Of a stretch of DNA of 12,248 nucleotides, positions 1 to 7,270 are shown one piece after another. Under the pieces are notes generated by a model. The model was not told where the DNA came from. It made no database searches and was given only the letters and a program-made list of their open reading frames with translations. The first letter of the stretch is position 1, and each line of letters starts with the position of its first letter. Origin of the DNA: Candidatus Kapaibacterium sp. (GTDB lineage: Bacteria > Bacteroidota > Ignavibacteria > Palsa-1295); assembly GCA_025450975.1 (NCBI GenBank), contig JANWLI010000027.1:1-12248 (forward strand), written 5' to 3'. The translations under genes and the position numbers were made by a program.

Positions 1-451
1 TCTTCCATTCTGCGGTGACCGGATCGACAGCGACGAGGTCGAGTGGGATCGATTGCAGCTTCGTGTTGGCCGTTGCGATACGGATCGCTTCGTCGGCAGC
101 ACGCTTGGCACTCTCTTCGGTTACGTTACGTGTGGCAGCATAGCCCCAGGTATTATTCTTGATCACGCGAACACCGATACCGTACGATTCGGAATCGTCG
201 ATGCCGGTCACGATGGTATTACGCGCACTCACCGATTGCTGGAGATAGCGGATGATACGCACATCGCAGTATGCAGCGCCGAGGCTTTTTGCATAGGCAA
301 GGATCGTATCGGCAAGCTCCTGTTCGGATTGTGTTGGTTTTGCGAGGCCGATCAGCTTCGTAGGCCGGGCAGCGTAGACAAGATTATCCAAACCTGAAAG
401 GGCAAGGGCACCTGTAGCAAGTGCGCCTTGTAAGAAGGTTCTACGTTTCAT
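1..451 (-). CDS. TldD/PmbA-family metalloprotease, Tat-type leader (partial, C-terminal part beyond window)
   Basis: Reading leftward from ATG at 451-449 gives 150 open codons with no stop before the window edge, so only the N-terminal part is present. It opens with MKRRTFLQGA followed by an Ala/Gly/Leu-rich hydrophobic stretch ending near residue 28 (VYAA), which is a twin-arginine-type export leader. The mature part contains LAYAKSLGAAYCDVRII, an SxRN segment, YGIGVRVI, TWGYAAT and EESAKRAADEAIRIA. This order is the N-terminal domain of TldD/PmbA proteins (the HExxxH-like metal site lies later, outside the window). Characterised TldD/TldE pairs are cytoplasmic zinc proteases acting on small peptides; the leader implies a periplasmic relative. 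It is divergent from the E2 gene over a 141-base gap. No Shine-Dalgarno is visible before the ATG. An opposite-strand reading frame over 53-397 is a shadow of this gene. Confidence 0.85.
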   Translation of the reverse strand, partial: MKRRTFLQGALATGALALSGLDNLVYAARPTKLIGLAKPTQSEQELADTILAYAKSLGAAYCDVRIIRYLQQSVSARNTIVTGIDDSESYGIGVRVIKNNTWGYAATRNVTEESAKRAADEAIRIATANTKLQSIPLDLVAVDPVTAEWK

Positions 452-507
452 GAAATACGAAAGAAAGTGTGCAATCGTAACGCCGCTATTTCTCTATAAA
501 CTCCCGA

Positions 508-523
508 TTTTCGTTGTCGAAAA
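508..523. promoter_or_regulatory. Small inverted repeat in the divergent tldD-like/E2 intergenic gap
   Basis: The 141 bases between the two divergent starts (452-592) must carry both promoters. The clearest structure is a perfect 6-base inverted repeat, TTTTCG, spacer TTGT, CGAAAA. It could be an operator or a small hairpin in the E2 leader; such a short AT-rich repeat also arises by chance. I see no convincing promoter hexamers and no ribosome binding site before either start. Confidence 0.2.
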
Positions 524-592
524 GCGCTTCGGGCGGAATAAACCTAGCACGAACCGTGTTTAACCGGTCTCGAATTTTCAAGCTAAGTTTCA

Positions 593-2290
593 ATGGCGAC
601 TAATGTTGTGATGCCCAAGATGGGCGAATCCATTACGGAAGGCACGATTCTCCGCTGGCTCAAAAAACCGGGCGATCCGGTGAAAAAAGATGAGCCGATC
701 CTGGAGATCTCCACCGATAAAGTTGATACCGAAGTACCCGCACCCGTTGCAGGTACGCTCTTGCAGCAATTAGTGCAGGAGAAGGAAACCGTTGCCGTCG
801 GAACACTCATCGCCGTCATCGGCGCCGAGAATGAAGTAGGCGCAACTCCCGAAACGCCGAAAGCGGCACCGCCGCCACAGGTTCAGGAAGCTCCGAAGGC
901 ACAAGCGCAGCAGGCAGCACCTGCCCCGGCTCAGCAACAGCAGCAGCAATCCGGTAACGAGCAGGCAGTGGTCATGCCGAAGATGGGCGAGTCCATCACC
1001 GAAGGTACGATCCTCCGCTGGCTCAAGACGCCGGGCGATGCAGTCAAGAAAGACGAGCCGATCCTGGAGATCTCTACCGATAAAGTTGATACAGAAGTCC
1101 CGTCGCCATTTGCCGGTACGTTAACCAAGCAACTCGCACAGGAAAAAGAGACCGTCGCCGTCGGCGCACCGATCGCCTACATCGCAACTGCTGGCGCAGC
1201 TGCACTGGCTCAACAGCAATCAGCTCCACCGCCGCAGCCGGCAGCGCAGCCTGCTCCTTCCAAGCCGCAGACAAACGGGTACAGCGCTCCCTCACAGGCT
1301 CCGGCGCAGTCGTTTGCTCCGGTTGGCAGAACGAGTGGCTCACGATTCTATTCTCCGCTCGTGCGTTCGATCGCAAAGAGCGAAGGCATCTCACTTGGCG
1401 AACTGGAAACGATCGCAGGCTCCGGCCTCGGCGGCCGCGTCAACAAAAACGATATTCTCGGCTACGTCCAGAATCGTAGATCTGGCGCTCCGGCTACGCA
1501 GCAAACCTTCAAGCAGCCTGCACCACCTGCACCAGCAGGTGCACGCATCGACTTCAGCCAGGGCGATCTGGTCCTGCCGATGGATAACATCCGTCAGAAG
1601 ATCGCCGAGCACATGGTGCGCTCCAAGCATACGAGCGCACATGTGACAAGTGTGACGGAAGTCGATGTTACCGAGATCGTCAAGTATCGCGAGCGCTTCA
1701 AAGACGAGTTCAAGCTTCGCGAAGGGGTAAACCTGACCTACACGCCGATCTTTATCGAAGCGATGGTCAAGGCGATCAAAGATTTTCCGATCATTAATAC
1801 ATCGATCGACGGTACCAATATTATCGTCAAGAAGGATATTAACTTTGGCGTAGCAGTCAGCCTGCCGCAAGTTGAGGGTTCGCCGCTTCCGCCGGCACTG
1901 ATCGTCCCCGTGATCAAACGGGCCCAGGATCTCAGCATGCCGGCGATCGCTCGTGCCGTTGTCGAGCTTGCAGGGAAAGCACGCAGCAAGAAACTTAGCC
2001 CCGACGATATTTCGGGCAGCACCTTTACGCTGACCAATCCCGGTATGTACGGCAACCTCTTCGGAACGCCGATCATCAACCAGCCGAACGTCGCGATCAT
2101 GACAACGGGGGCTGTCGTAAAGCGTGTAGTGGTGAAAACTGACGAATCGGGCAATGATTATATGGCCATTCGCTCCATGATGTATCTGGGGCTCTCCTAT
2201 GATCACCGCCTCGTCGACGGGCAGTATGGCGTGCAGTTTACGGAGCGGGTTCGCTACTATTTAGAGAATTTCCGCCCTGAAAGCGCATAA
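593..2290 (+). CDS. 2-oxo acid dehydrogenase complex E2 (dihydrolipoamide acyltransferase), two lipoyl domains
   Basis: This 565-residue protein is the core acyltransferase of a 2-oxo acid dehydrogenase complex: lipoyl arms carry the acyl group from E1 and pass it to CoA, and the arms are reoxidised by E3. Lipoyl domain 1 spans about residues 3-77 with Lys43 in DKVDTEV; lipoyl domain 2 spans about 124-198 with Lys164 in the same motif. Ala/Pro/Gln-rich flexible linkers follow each, including six consecutive Gln at 114-119. The peripheral E1/E3-binding domain is about 253-292 (YSPLVRSIAKSEGI to GRVNKNDILGYV). The catalytic domain runs from about 328 to the end, with Thr477 in STFTLTNPG and the active-site motif HRLVDG (His538, Asp542). 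The substrate (pyruvate, 2-oxoglutarate or branched-chain oxo acid) cannot be decided from E2 alone and no E1 or E3 gene is in the window. The ATG is taken because VVMPKMGESITEG starts directly after it. Confidence 0.95.
   Translation: MATNVVMPKMGESITEGTILRWLKKPGDPVKKDEPILEISTDKVDTEVPAPVAGTLLQQLVQEKETVAVGTLIAVIGAENEVGATPETPKAAPPPQVQEAPKAQAQQAAPAPAQQQQQQSGNEQAVVMPKMGESITEGTILRWLKTPGDAVKKDEPILEISTDKVDTEVPSPFAGTLTKQLAQEKETVAVGAPIAYIATAGAAALAQQQSAPPPQPAAQPAPSKPQTNGYSAPSQAPAQSFAPVGRTSGSRFYSPLVRSIAKSEGISLGELETIAGSGLGGRVNKNDILGYVQNRRSGAPATQQTFKQPAPPAPAGARIDFSQGDLVLPMDNIRQKIAEHMVRSKHTSAHVTSVTEVDVTEIVKYRERFKDEFKLREGVNLTYTPIFIEAMVKAIKDFPIINTSIDGTNIIVKKDINFGVAVSLPQVEGSPLPPALIVPVIKRAQDLSMPAIARAVVELAGKARSKKLSPDDISGSTFTLTNPGMYGNLFGTPIINQPNVAIMTTGAVVKRVVVKTDESGNDYMAIRSMMYLGLSYDHRLVDGQYGVQFTERVRYYLENFRPESA
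605..1183 (+). repeat. Intragenic duplication encoding the two lipoyl domains of E2
   Basis: Codons 5-76 (605-820) and 126-197 (968-1183) are two copies of the same unit offset by exactly 363 bases. The peptide MPKMGESITEGTILRWLK is identical in both, as is DEPILEISTDKVDTEVP. At DNA level the stretch around the lipoylated lysine codons (about 691-742 and 1054-1105) differs at only a few third positions, although the outer parts have drifted more. This suggests a fairly recent duplication or ongoing gene conversion between copies. Confidence 0.85.
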
Positions 2291-2303
2291 ATGAAGGATT
2301 CCT

Positions 2304-2311
2304 TATATTTG
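2304..2311 (+). promoter_or_regulatory. Possible Bacteroidota-type -7 element upstream of lipoprotein 1
   Basis: TATATTTG matches the Bacteroidota sigma -7 consensus TAnnTTTG at every fixed position. No TTTG -33 element lies at the expected 19-21 base distance, and the implied leader of over 100 bases is long, so the call is weak. A poorer alternative with a TTTG at 2341-2344 and TAGTGTAG at 2365-2372 exists nearer the gene. Confidence 0.2.
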
Positions 2312-2332
2312 TAGCCATTATCTGCGTACCAG

Positions 2333-2356
2333 AAGCCGCTTTTGATGCGACTTTTT
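2333..2356 (+). terminator. Weak candidate terminator after the E2 gene
   Basis: AAGCCGC (2333-2339) can pair with GCGACTT (2347-2353) with one C-A mismatch around a 7-base T-rich loop, and the hairpin runs into a short T tract. It is in the right place, 43 bases beyond the E2 stop, but the stem is imperfect, so it may be chance. Confidence 0.25.
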
Positions 2357-2435
2357 CCCGTTTTTAGTGTAGTATCATCGGTGTGTTCCATAAGTGTGTG
2401 GTGTCTCGGTTGATAAAGATCTTTACGAAAACACA

Positions 2436-4019
2436 ATGAAAAATCGTTATTTCGTTCTTATTCTCGCCCTTCTTTTCGGGGGCTTAACCTTAAATAGCTG
2501 CGAGGAGATCGCTCAGGTACAGTCGCCGATCGACTTTGCCCAGATCCGTATCGCTAACTTCAATAATACCTGCAATTTTGACATTGGCCAGGTGTATGAT
2601 GTCTATATCTATCCGGTTGGCACCCCATCTGCGATCCCCGAAGTTCGCGGAGGTCTCAGCTATGGTGTTGTAACGCCGTGGATCGATAACCTTCAGACAA
2701 ACCGCGAAGCTGGTCTCACTTACAAAGTGCAGGTACGTCCGGCAGGCGATGTTGAGAACAAGAACATCATTGATAAAGAGATCACCTTAAAGCCAGGCGA
2801 TCGCTACACATTGTGGATCTACAAGTCAGACGATGTGGCAAGCCCGCGCTCGGAGTTTATCTCCGACCGTCCGTCCTTCACGCCGGAAAGCAATAAAGCG
2901 TACTTCCGCTTCATGAATACCGAAGATAAGCCGCTGACACTGAAAGTAGGCGATCCGCTGATCGGCAATGCACTCGATGCTAAGGAATTGCTACCCTTCA
3001 CCCAGTATACGAACTACGAAGGATTTAACTCTGCATCGCTCGATACGACGCTTACCTTCTTTGTCGTTGATGCCGATCAGAACGTTGTCGGTCGCATTGC
3101 AGGTGTTGCGCTCGAAAGCGGTACCTACAAGACGATCACCTGGGGTGGTAACTGCCCGGGCCGCTACATCAAGCAGGAAGAAGGCGTTATCACACGTCCT
3201 GATTCGCACCACGTACGTATCCTCGACGATGCCGGCGATGGTTCGGACGAGACGAAGATCGTTCCGCAGACGCTCCGCTACTTCTTTGTCAACGCACTTA
3301 TTCCTGCGCCGACACCCGAGCTTCGCGCATCGCATGGCTACGACCAGCTTGGCGTCGTCATCAATAATGATAACGTCTACAATTTTGCTCCGATGAGCCC
3401 GTATTCAGCAGCGCCGTTTGCAGGGATGACCGGAGACGGTGTTATTAATGTTGTGCCGACCGCTACGCTTCTGACCGATGCCGTAAACGTTAAGGGCTAT
3501 GTCTACAATACCACAAATCCTGGTACACGCGGTCCGTTGCTCTTTGATTATCGTGCAGGTCCGCGTGCAAATATGAAGACGGACGAGCTTGTTGCCTTCG
3601 TTGTCTCCGACACACTCCGTACAAAGTTTGTTGCGGGCACAAAGCATCCACTTGATTCTGCAGGTGGCCAGTTCGTATTTCCAGTCCCGGACCAGCCGAA
3701 AGCAGGCCAGGCAACGATCGTGATCGGCAATATGCTTGCTCCGCGAAACCCACCGGCCCAAAACAAGATGTCGTTCTTTGTAAATGATGACAGCGTTGAA
3801 TTCACCGGTGCCTGGAGCCGTAAGTTCGCCAAGACCGTCGATGTTCCTGCCGGACAGATCAATCTCCGTGCCCACGCAAATGCCGATCCTGCCGAAGCCG
3901 TGTCGGCCGCCTTTGATGCTAAGCCAGGTGGCATTTATCTGGTGCTCTTCGTTGGTCGCAGGCTCGATACGCGTGATGATGCCAAGCCGAGGCTGATGAT
4001 CATCCGCACAAATCCATAA
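2436..4019 (+). CDS. Secreted lipoprotein, four DUF4397-like repeats (tandem paralog 1)
   Basis: The 527-residue product starts with MKNRYFVLI, a hydrophobic core and the lipobox LNSC (Cys22), so it should be a membrane-anchored lipoprotein outside the cytoplasm. A frame-open GTG at 2394 would add 14 residues ahead of the signal peptide, so I choose the ATG at 2436. Four segments begin alike and look like repeated beta-sandwich domains: FAQIRIANFNN (from about 34), KAYFRFMNTED (154), LRYFFVNALIP (280) and ATIVIGNMLAP (426). Domain 1 resembles DUF4397 (VYDVYIYPVG, LSYGVVTPWI, ITLKPGDRYTLW); assigning the other three to that fold is inference. Besides Cys22 only Cys46 and Cys240 occur, both conserved in the paralog at 4176-5768, suggesting a disulfide between domains 1 and 2. 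DUF4397 proteins are extracellular proteins of unknown function; I assign no biochemical role. No Shine-Dalgarno is seen. Confidence 0.85.
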   Translation: MKNRYFVLILALLFGGLTLNSCEEIAQVQSPIDFAQIRIANFNNTCNFDIGQVYDVYIYPVGTPSAIPEVRGGLSYGVVTPWIDNLQTNREAGLTYKVQVRPAGDVENKNIIDKEITLKPGDRYTLWIYKSDDVASPRSEFISDRPSFTPESNKAYFRFMNTEDKPLTLKVGDPLIGNALDAKELLPFTQYTNYEGFNSASLDTTLTFFVVDADQNVVGRIAGVALESGTYKTITWGGNCPGRYIKQEEGVITRPDSHHVRILDDAGDGSDETKIVPQTLRYFFVNALIPAPTPELRASHGYDQLGVVINNDNVYNFAPMSPYSAAPFAGMTGDGVINVVPTATLLTDAVNVKGYVYNTTNPGTRGPLLFDYRAGPRANMKTDELVAFVVSDTLRTKFVAGTKHPLDSAGGQFVFPVPDQPKAGQATIVIGNMLAPRNPPAQNKMSFFVNDDSVEFTGAWSRKFAKTVDVPAGQINLRAHANADPAEAVSAAFDAKPGGIYLVLFVGRRLDTRDDAKPRLMIIRTNP

Positions 4020-4040
4020 GGTGTTGAACAGATCTTAGTA

Positions 4041-4069
4041 AAGAAAGCCGGGTACTACCCGGCTTTCTT
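4041..4069 (+). terminator. Intrinsic terminator of lipoprotein gene 1
   Basis: AAGAAAGCCGGGTA and TACCCGGCTTTCTT are perfect inverted repeats of 14 bases around a single central base (realistically a stem of 12 with a 5-base loop), followed by GTTTAT. It lies 21 bases after the stop codon of the first lipoprotein gene and 106 bases before the second start, so the two paralogs are probably transcribed separately. The symmetry and flanking A/T tracts would also let it act on the other strand. Confidence 0.85.
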
Positions 4070-4175
4070 GTTTATACCAATTTCTCACCGTGCTACTTTC
4101 TCTCCTATCTGGTGTACTACCTTCCAGAGTGTGTGTCAGTGTGGTGTTTCGTCTTTAATCTCTACCGTACCCACA

Positions 4176-5768
4176 ATGAAAACGCGTTATGTTGTTCTCT
4201 TCGTTTTTCTCGTATCCTCGATAGGACTGTTCACCGGCTGTGAAGAGGTAGCACAAGTACAAACGCCTATCGAATTTGCCCAGCTTCGCATCGCGAATTT
4301 CAATACTACCTGCTCATACCCACAGGTCTACGATGTCTACATCTATCCGGTGGGCCAGCCCTCTGCGATCCCGACTGTTCGCGGAGGTCTTAGTTATGGA
4401 AAGGTGACGCCGTGGATCGATAACCTGCCGACCAATCGTGAGGCAGGCATGACCTATACTGTTGATGTTCGCATCGCCGGAAGTACCGAGCCCGTCGTAG
4501 CAAAAGAGATCACCTTAAAGCCAGGTGACCGCTATACACTGTGGCTCTTTAAGTTTGACAATACGGCTTCCGCTGCTGCAAATACCGATTTCATTTCCGA
4601 TAAACAAACCTTCGCTCCCGACCCGACAAAAGCGTATTTCCGCTTCCTCAACACTGAGCAGGAAACATCGCCACTGACGATAAAAGTAGGGGATCCCATT
4701 GGCGGCACACCAGTCGGCGAAACGAGTGGCGAGGCAGTTGACTATAAGAAGTATAGTGACTATACCGGCTATCCGGCAACGTCCGTCGACGCAACCATAA
4801 CGTTCTTCGTTGTCGATGGCCAGAACAACGTCGTTGGCCGTATTGCAGGTGTTGCCCTCGAAGGTGGGACGTACAAGACGATCACCTGGGGCGGTAATTG
4901 CGAGGGAAGATATCTTCCTCAAGACGATCCAACTGCTCCGCGTCCGGACTCGCATCATGTCCGCATCCTTGACGACGCGGGTGACGGCGCCGATGAAACG
5001 ACACCTGTGCCGCAGACGCTTCGCTATTTCTTTGTGAACGCGCTCATTCCACCTGCAGATGCCAGTTTGAAAAGCATCTATGGGTATGATCAGCTTGGAG
5101 TTGTAGTTAACAATGACAACCGGTACAACTTCGGCCCGCTAAGCCCATATATTGCTAGTCCGAGTGTTGGAGCATCTCCGGAAGGAGTCATTAGCGTCGT
5201 ACCGTCGTCAACGCTCTTAACCGATGCCATCAATGTTAAAGGATTTGTCTACAATGCAGCAAATCCGACAGCGCGTGGTATGCTGCTCTTCGACTACCGT
5301 GCCGGCGAGCGAGCGAGTATCAGGAGTGACGAACTTGTCGCGTTCGTCGTCTCAGACACAGTGCGTAATAGGTATGTCCTCGGATCGAAGCATCCACTCG
5401 ATTCCAGTCAGGGTAATTATATATTTACGATACCCGATGCACCTAAGCAGGCTGAGGCAACATTCGTCATTGCAAATATGCTTGTACAACGAGGATCGAC
5501 GAGTGCGAATCGCATCTCGTTCTGGATCGATGGTGACAGTGTCGAAGCTGTTGCCAGCCTCCCACGTAAGGAACAGGCAACGATCCATATTCAGCCGGGA
5601 GTAGTAAATTTTACGGCAAAAATGAATCTGGGCTCAGGTGAGTCCACCTCATTCCCAACGTTCAAAGCAGAAGCAGGCGGGATCTACCTCGTTCTCGTCG
5701 TTGGCAGACGTCAATCAGTGACACCGCAGGATTTTCCGCGCATCATGGTGATCCGGACGAACCCGTAG
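4176..5768 (+). CDS. Secreted lipoprotein, four DUF4397-like repeats (tandem paralog 2)
   Basis: This 530-residue protein is a close paralog of the preceding gene, clearly more than half identical by eye over its full length (not computed). It begins MKTRYVVLF with a hydrophobic core and lipobox FTGC (Cys22). The reading frame is open back to 4068, but those 36 codons precede the signal peptide and overlap the upstream terminator, so ATG at 4176 is the start. The same four segment openings recur (FAQLRIANFNT, KAYFRFLNTEQ, LRYFFVNALIP, ATFVIANMLVQ). The best conserved block is PDSHHVRILDDAGDG plus TITWGGNC before it; identity is highest in domains 1-3 and lower in domain 4. Exactly three cysteines occur (22, 46, 242), in the same places as in copy 1. 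Both proteins end in IRTNP. Function is unknown; an envelope-surface role is inferred from the lipoprotein signal. Confidence 0.85.
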   Translation: MKTRYVVLFVFLVSSIGLFTGCEEVAQVQTPIEFAQLRIANFNTTCSYPQVYDVYIYPVGQPSAIPTVRGGLSYGKVTPWIDNLPTNREAGMTYTVDVRIAGSTEPVVAKEITLKPGDRYTLWLFKFDNTASAAANTDFISDKQTFAPDPTKAYFRFLNTEQETSPLTIKVGDPIGGTPVGETSGEAVDYKKYSDYTGYPATSVDATITFFVVDGQNNVVGRIAGVALEGGTYKTITWGGNCEGRYLPQDDPTAPRPDSHHVRILDDAGDGADETTPVPQTLRYFFVNALIPPADASLKSIYGYDQLGVVVNNDNRYNFGPLSPYIASPSVGASPEGVISVVPSSTLLTDAINVKGFVYNAANPTARGMLLFDYRAGERASIRSDELVAFVVSDTVRNRYVLGSKHPLDSSQGNYIFTIPDAPKQAEATFVIANMLVQRGSTSANRISFWIDGDSVEAVASLPRKEQATIHIQPGVVNFTAKMNLGSGESTSFPTFKAEAGGIYLVLVVGRRQSVTPQDFPRIMVIRTNP

Positions 5769-5798
5769 GGATAGTAGATCTCGTATTTCTGAATTTTA

Positions 5799-5847
5799 GT
5801 CCCGTCAGGGACGATAGTGTTCCAGCCCAGGGCGTCAGCCCTGGGTT
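5799..5847. repeat. REP-like element: two palindromes with identical GTCA centres
   Basis: Two hairpins lie 13 bases apart: GTCCC-GTCA-GGGAC (5799-5812) and CCCAGGGC-GTCA-GCCCTGGG (5826-5845, extendable by a G-T and an A-T pair to 5824-5847). Both have exact arms and the same four-base centre. Neither is followed by a T tract and a proper terminator lies just downstream, so they are not needed for termination. Paired GC-rich palindromes in intergenic space are the hallmark of REP/BIME-type dispersed repeats, which are mobilised by RAYT transposases; no RAYT gene is in the window, so membership in such a family is inference. Confidence 0.6.
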
Positions 5848-5854
5848 ACGAAAC

Positions 5855-5884
5855 AAAGAAGCCGGGATCGCTCCCGGCTTTTTT
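5855..5884. terminator. Bidirectional intrinsic terminator between lipoprotein 2 and glnA
   Basis: AAGCCGGGA (5859-5867) pairs with TCCCGGCTT (5872-5880) around loop TCGC, extended by A-T and G-T pairs, and is followed by a run of T on the plus strand. On the minus strand the same stem is followed by TTCTTTGTTT, so it can serve both convergent genes. It shares the core GCCGGG/CCCGGC and flanking tracts with the terminator after lipoprotein 1. Confidence 0.85.
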
Positions 5885-5904
5885 TATGAGGTAAACCTAA
5901 AGTC

Positions 5905-7242
5905 TTAGTAGACTTCGAGGTAACGATCAAGCTCCCACTGCGTGACGCTGAGGCGGTAGCTATCCCACTCGGCCGTCTTAGCTTCGACGAGCTTGTCGAC
6001 CGTGAACGTACCAAGCGCTTCCTGGACGACTTTGTCCTTCTTCAGCTCTTCGATCGCATCCATGAGGTTCTTCGCAACCGTCGTGATGCCGCGTGCTGCT
6101 GCAGTCTCATCGGTAAACTCAAAGATGTTCTCTTCGACCGGAGCCGGAGCCTTCATCTTCTTCTTGATACCATCAAGGCCCGATGCGAGCATCACGGCAA
6201 ATGCCAAATACGGATTTGCCGTCGGATCCGGGCAACGCAACTCTGCGCGAACTGCCTTCTCGCGGCCTTTCGTGATACGCGGAATACGGATGAGCGCCGA
6301 GCGATTGCGCTGGCCCCATGCAACGTAGACCGGAGCTTCGTAACCAACGACAAGACGCTTGTACGAATTGACCGTCGGATTCAGGATCGCATTCATTGCG
6401 CGGATATGGACGAGCTGCCCGGCACTGTATTGCTTGGCAAGATCGGAAAGCTGATACTCGCCCTTCGGATCGTGCATCAGGTTCTTCTTGCCATCGAGCG
6501 AGAAGAGCGACTGGTGAACGTGCATGCCCGAACCGTTAATGCCGGCGATCGGCTTCGGCATGAACGTACAGTGCAGATCGTACTTCATCGCGATCGACTT
6601 CAGCGTGTACTTCATCATCATGACGATGTCTGCACACTTGAGTGCATTATCGTACTTGAAGTCGATCTCGTGCTGTCCGACAGCCACTTCATGGTGCAAT
6701 GCTTCGACGTCGATGCCAAGCTCATGCAGAGCAAAGGTCATCTCTTTGCGGATCTCGGTGCCGAGATCGCTTGCCTGATCGAAGTAGCCGGCCGAATCAT
6801 GCGGAAGTGCATGCAGCGTGCCGTCTTCGCTTTTCTTGAAGAGGAAGAACTCCAGTTCCGGGCCGGTATTGAACGCATACCCCATCTTCTTCGCGATCTC
6901 AAGCTGGCGCTTGAGGATGCCGCGCGGATCGCCTTCGAACGGGCTGCCATCGGGCATGAAGACGTCGGCGATGATGAGCGCCGTTACTGCACGGGTGCTC
7001 TTTGACCACGGAATGATCTTGAACGTATCGAGATCGAGTTTCAGGTACATGTCCGACTCCGAAATACGGGCAAACCCCTCGATCGACGAGCCATCGAACC
7101 ATACGTTCTGCTCGATAGCGTCTTCGAGTTTCGAAGCGGGGATCGTGATGCCCTTCAACACACCGAGAATATCGGTGAAGAGTACGTTAATGAATTCTAC
7201 TTTTTGTCCTTTTGCAAGGGCTAAGAGTTCTTTCTTTGTCAT
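5905..7242 (-). CDS. glnA: Type I glutamine synthetase, GSI-alpha class
   Basis: The 445-residue enzyme makes glutamine from glutamate, ammonia and ATP in the cytoplasm, normally as a dodecamer. Visible hallmarks in order: FDGSSIEGFARI near residues 49-60, metal-binding GPELEFFLF and HHEVAVGQHEIDF, NGSGMHVHQSLF, the flap region NPTVNSYKRL, the ATP/substrate stretch WGQRNRSALIRIP, and ELRCPDPTANPYLAFAVML. Length matches Bacillus-type GSI-alpha, and the C-terminal region lacks both the extra insertion and the NLYDLPPEE adenylylation loop of GSI-beta enzymes, so control by GlnE adenylylation is not expected. Arg59 corresponds to the feedback-inhibition arginine (Arg62) of Bacillus GlnA by motif position. 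The gene follows the Lrp/AsnC-type regulator after 28 bases on the same strand, so co-transcription is likely. No Shine-Dalgarno precedes the ATG. Confidence 0.97.
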   Translation of the reverse strand: MTKKELLALAKGQKVEFINVLFTDILGVLKGITIPASKLEDAIEQNVWFDGSSIEGFARISESDMYLKLDLDTFKIIPWSKSTRAVTALIIADVFMPDGSPFEGDPRGILKRQLEIAKKMGYAFNTGPELEFFLFKKSEDGTLHALPHDSAGYFDQASDLGTEIRKEMTFALHELGIDVEALHHEVAVGQHEIDFKYDNALKCADIVMMMKYTLKSIAMKYDLHCTFMPKPIAGINGSGMHVHQSLFSLDGKKNLMHDPKGEYQLSDLAKQYSAGQLVHIRAMNAILNPTVNSYKRLVVGYEAPVYVAWGQRNRSALIRIPRITKGREKAVRAELRCPDPTANPYLAFAVMLASGLDGIKKKMKAPAPVEENIFEFTDETAAARGITTVAKNLMDAIEELKKDKVVQEALGTFTVDKLVEAKTAEWDSYRLSVTQWELDRYLEVY

Positions 7243-7270
7243 AGAGTGGTAATATGGTTGAACATAAAAA

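Noticed and set aside
53..397. 114-codon plus-strand open frame at the left edge
   Set aside because: It is antisense to the partial TldD-like gene, which has a leader and family motifs in its own frame.
931..948. CAG/CAA run as a phase-variable microsatellite
   Set aside because: It is a short mixed-codon glutamine stretch in a flexible linker and in-frame by threes, so it would not switch the gene on or off.
1391..2206. Long 271-codon open frame on the minus strand
   Set aside because: It lies wholly opposite the catalytic half of the E2 gene, has no family-like motifs and is a codon-bias shadow.
2394..2435. Upstream GTG start for lipoprotein 1
   Set aside because: It would place 14 polar residues before a perfect lipoprotein signal peptide, and the paralog shows the same MK-start immediately before its signal peptide.
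4068..4175. Upstream start for lipoprotein 2 within the terminator hairpin
   Set aside because: The extra 36 residues precede the signal peptide, are unlike copy 1, and would begin inside the preceding terminator.
5826..5845. Second palindrome as the terminator of lipoprotein 2
   Set aside because: It has a strong stem but no T tract, while a stem with seven T follows at 5859-5887.
6406..7005. 199-codon plus-strand open frame
   Set aside because: It is antisense to glnA, whose motifs are intact in the other strand; the translation has no recognisable domain.
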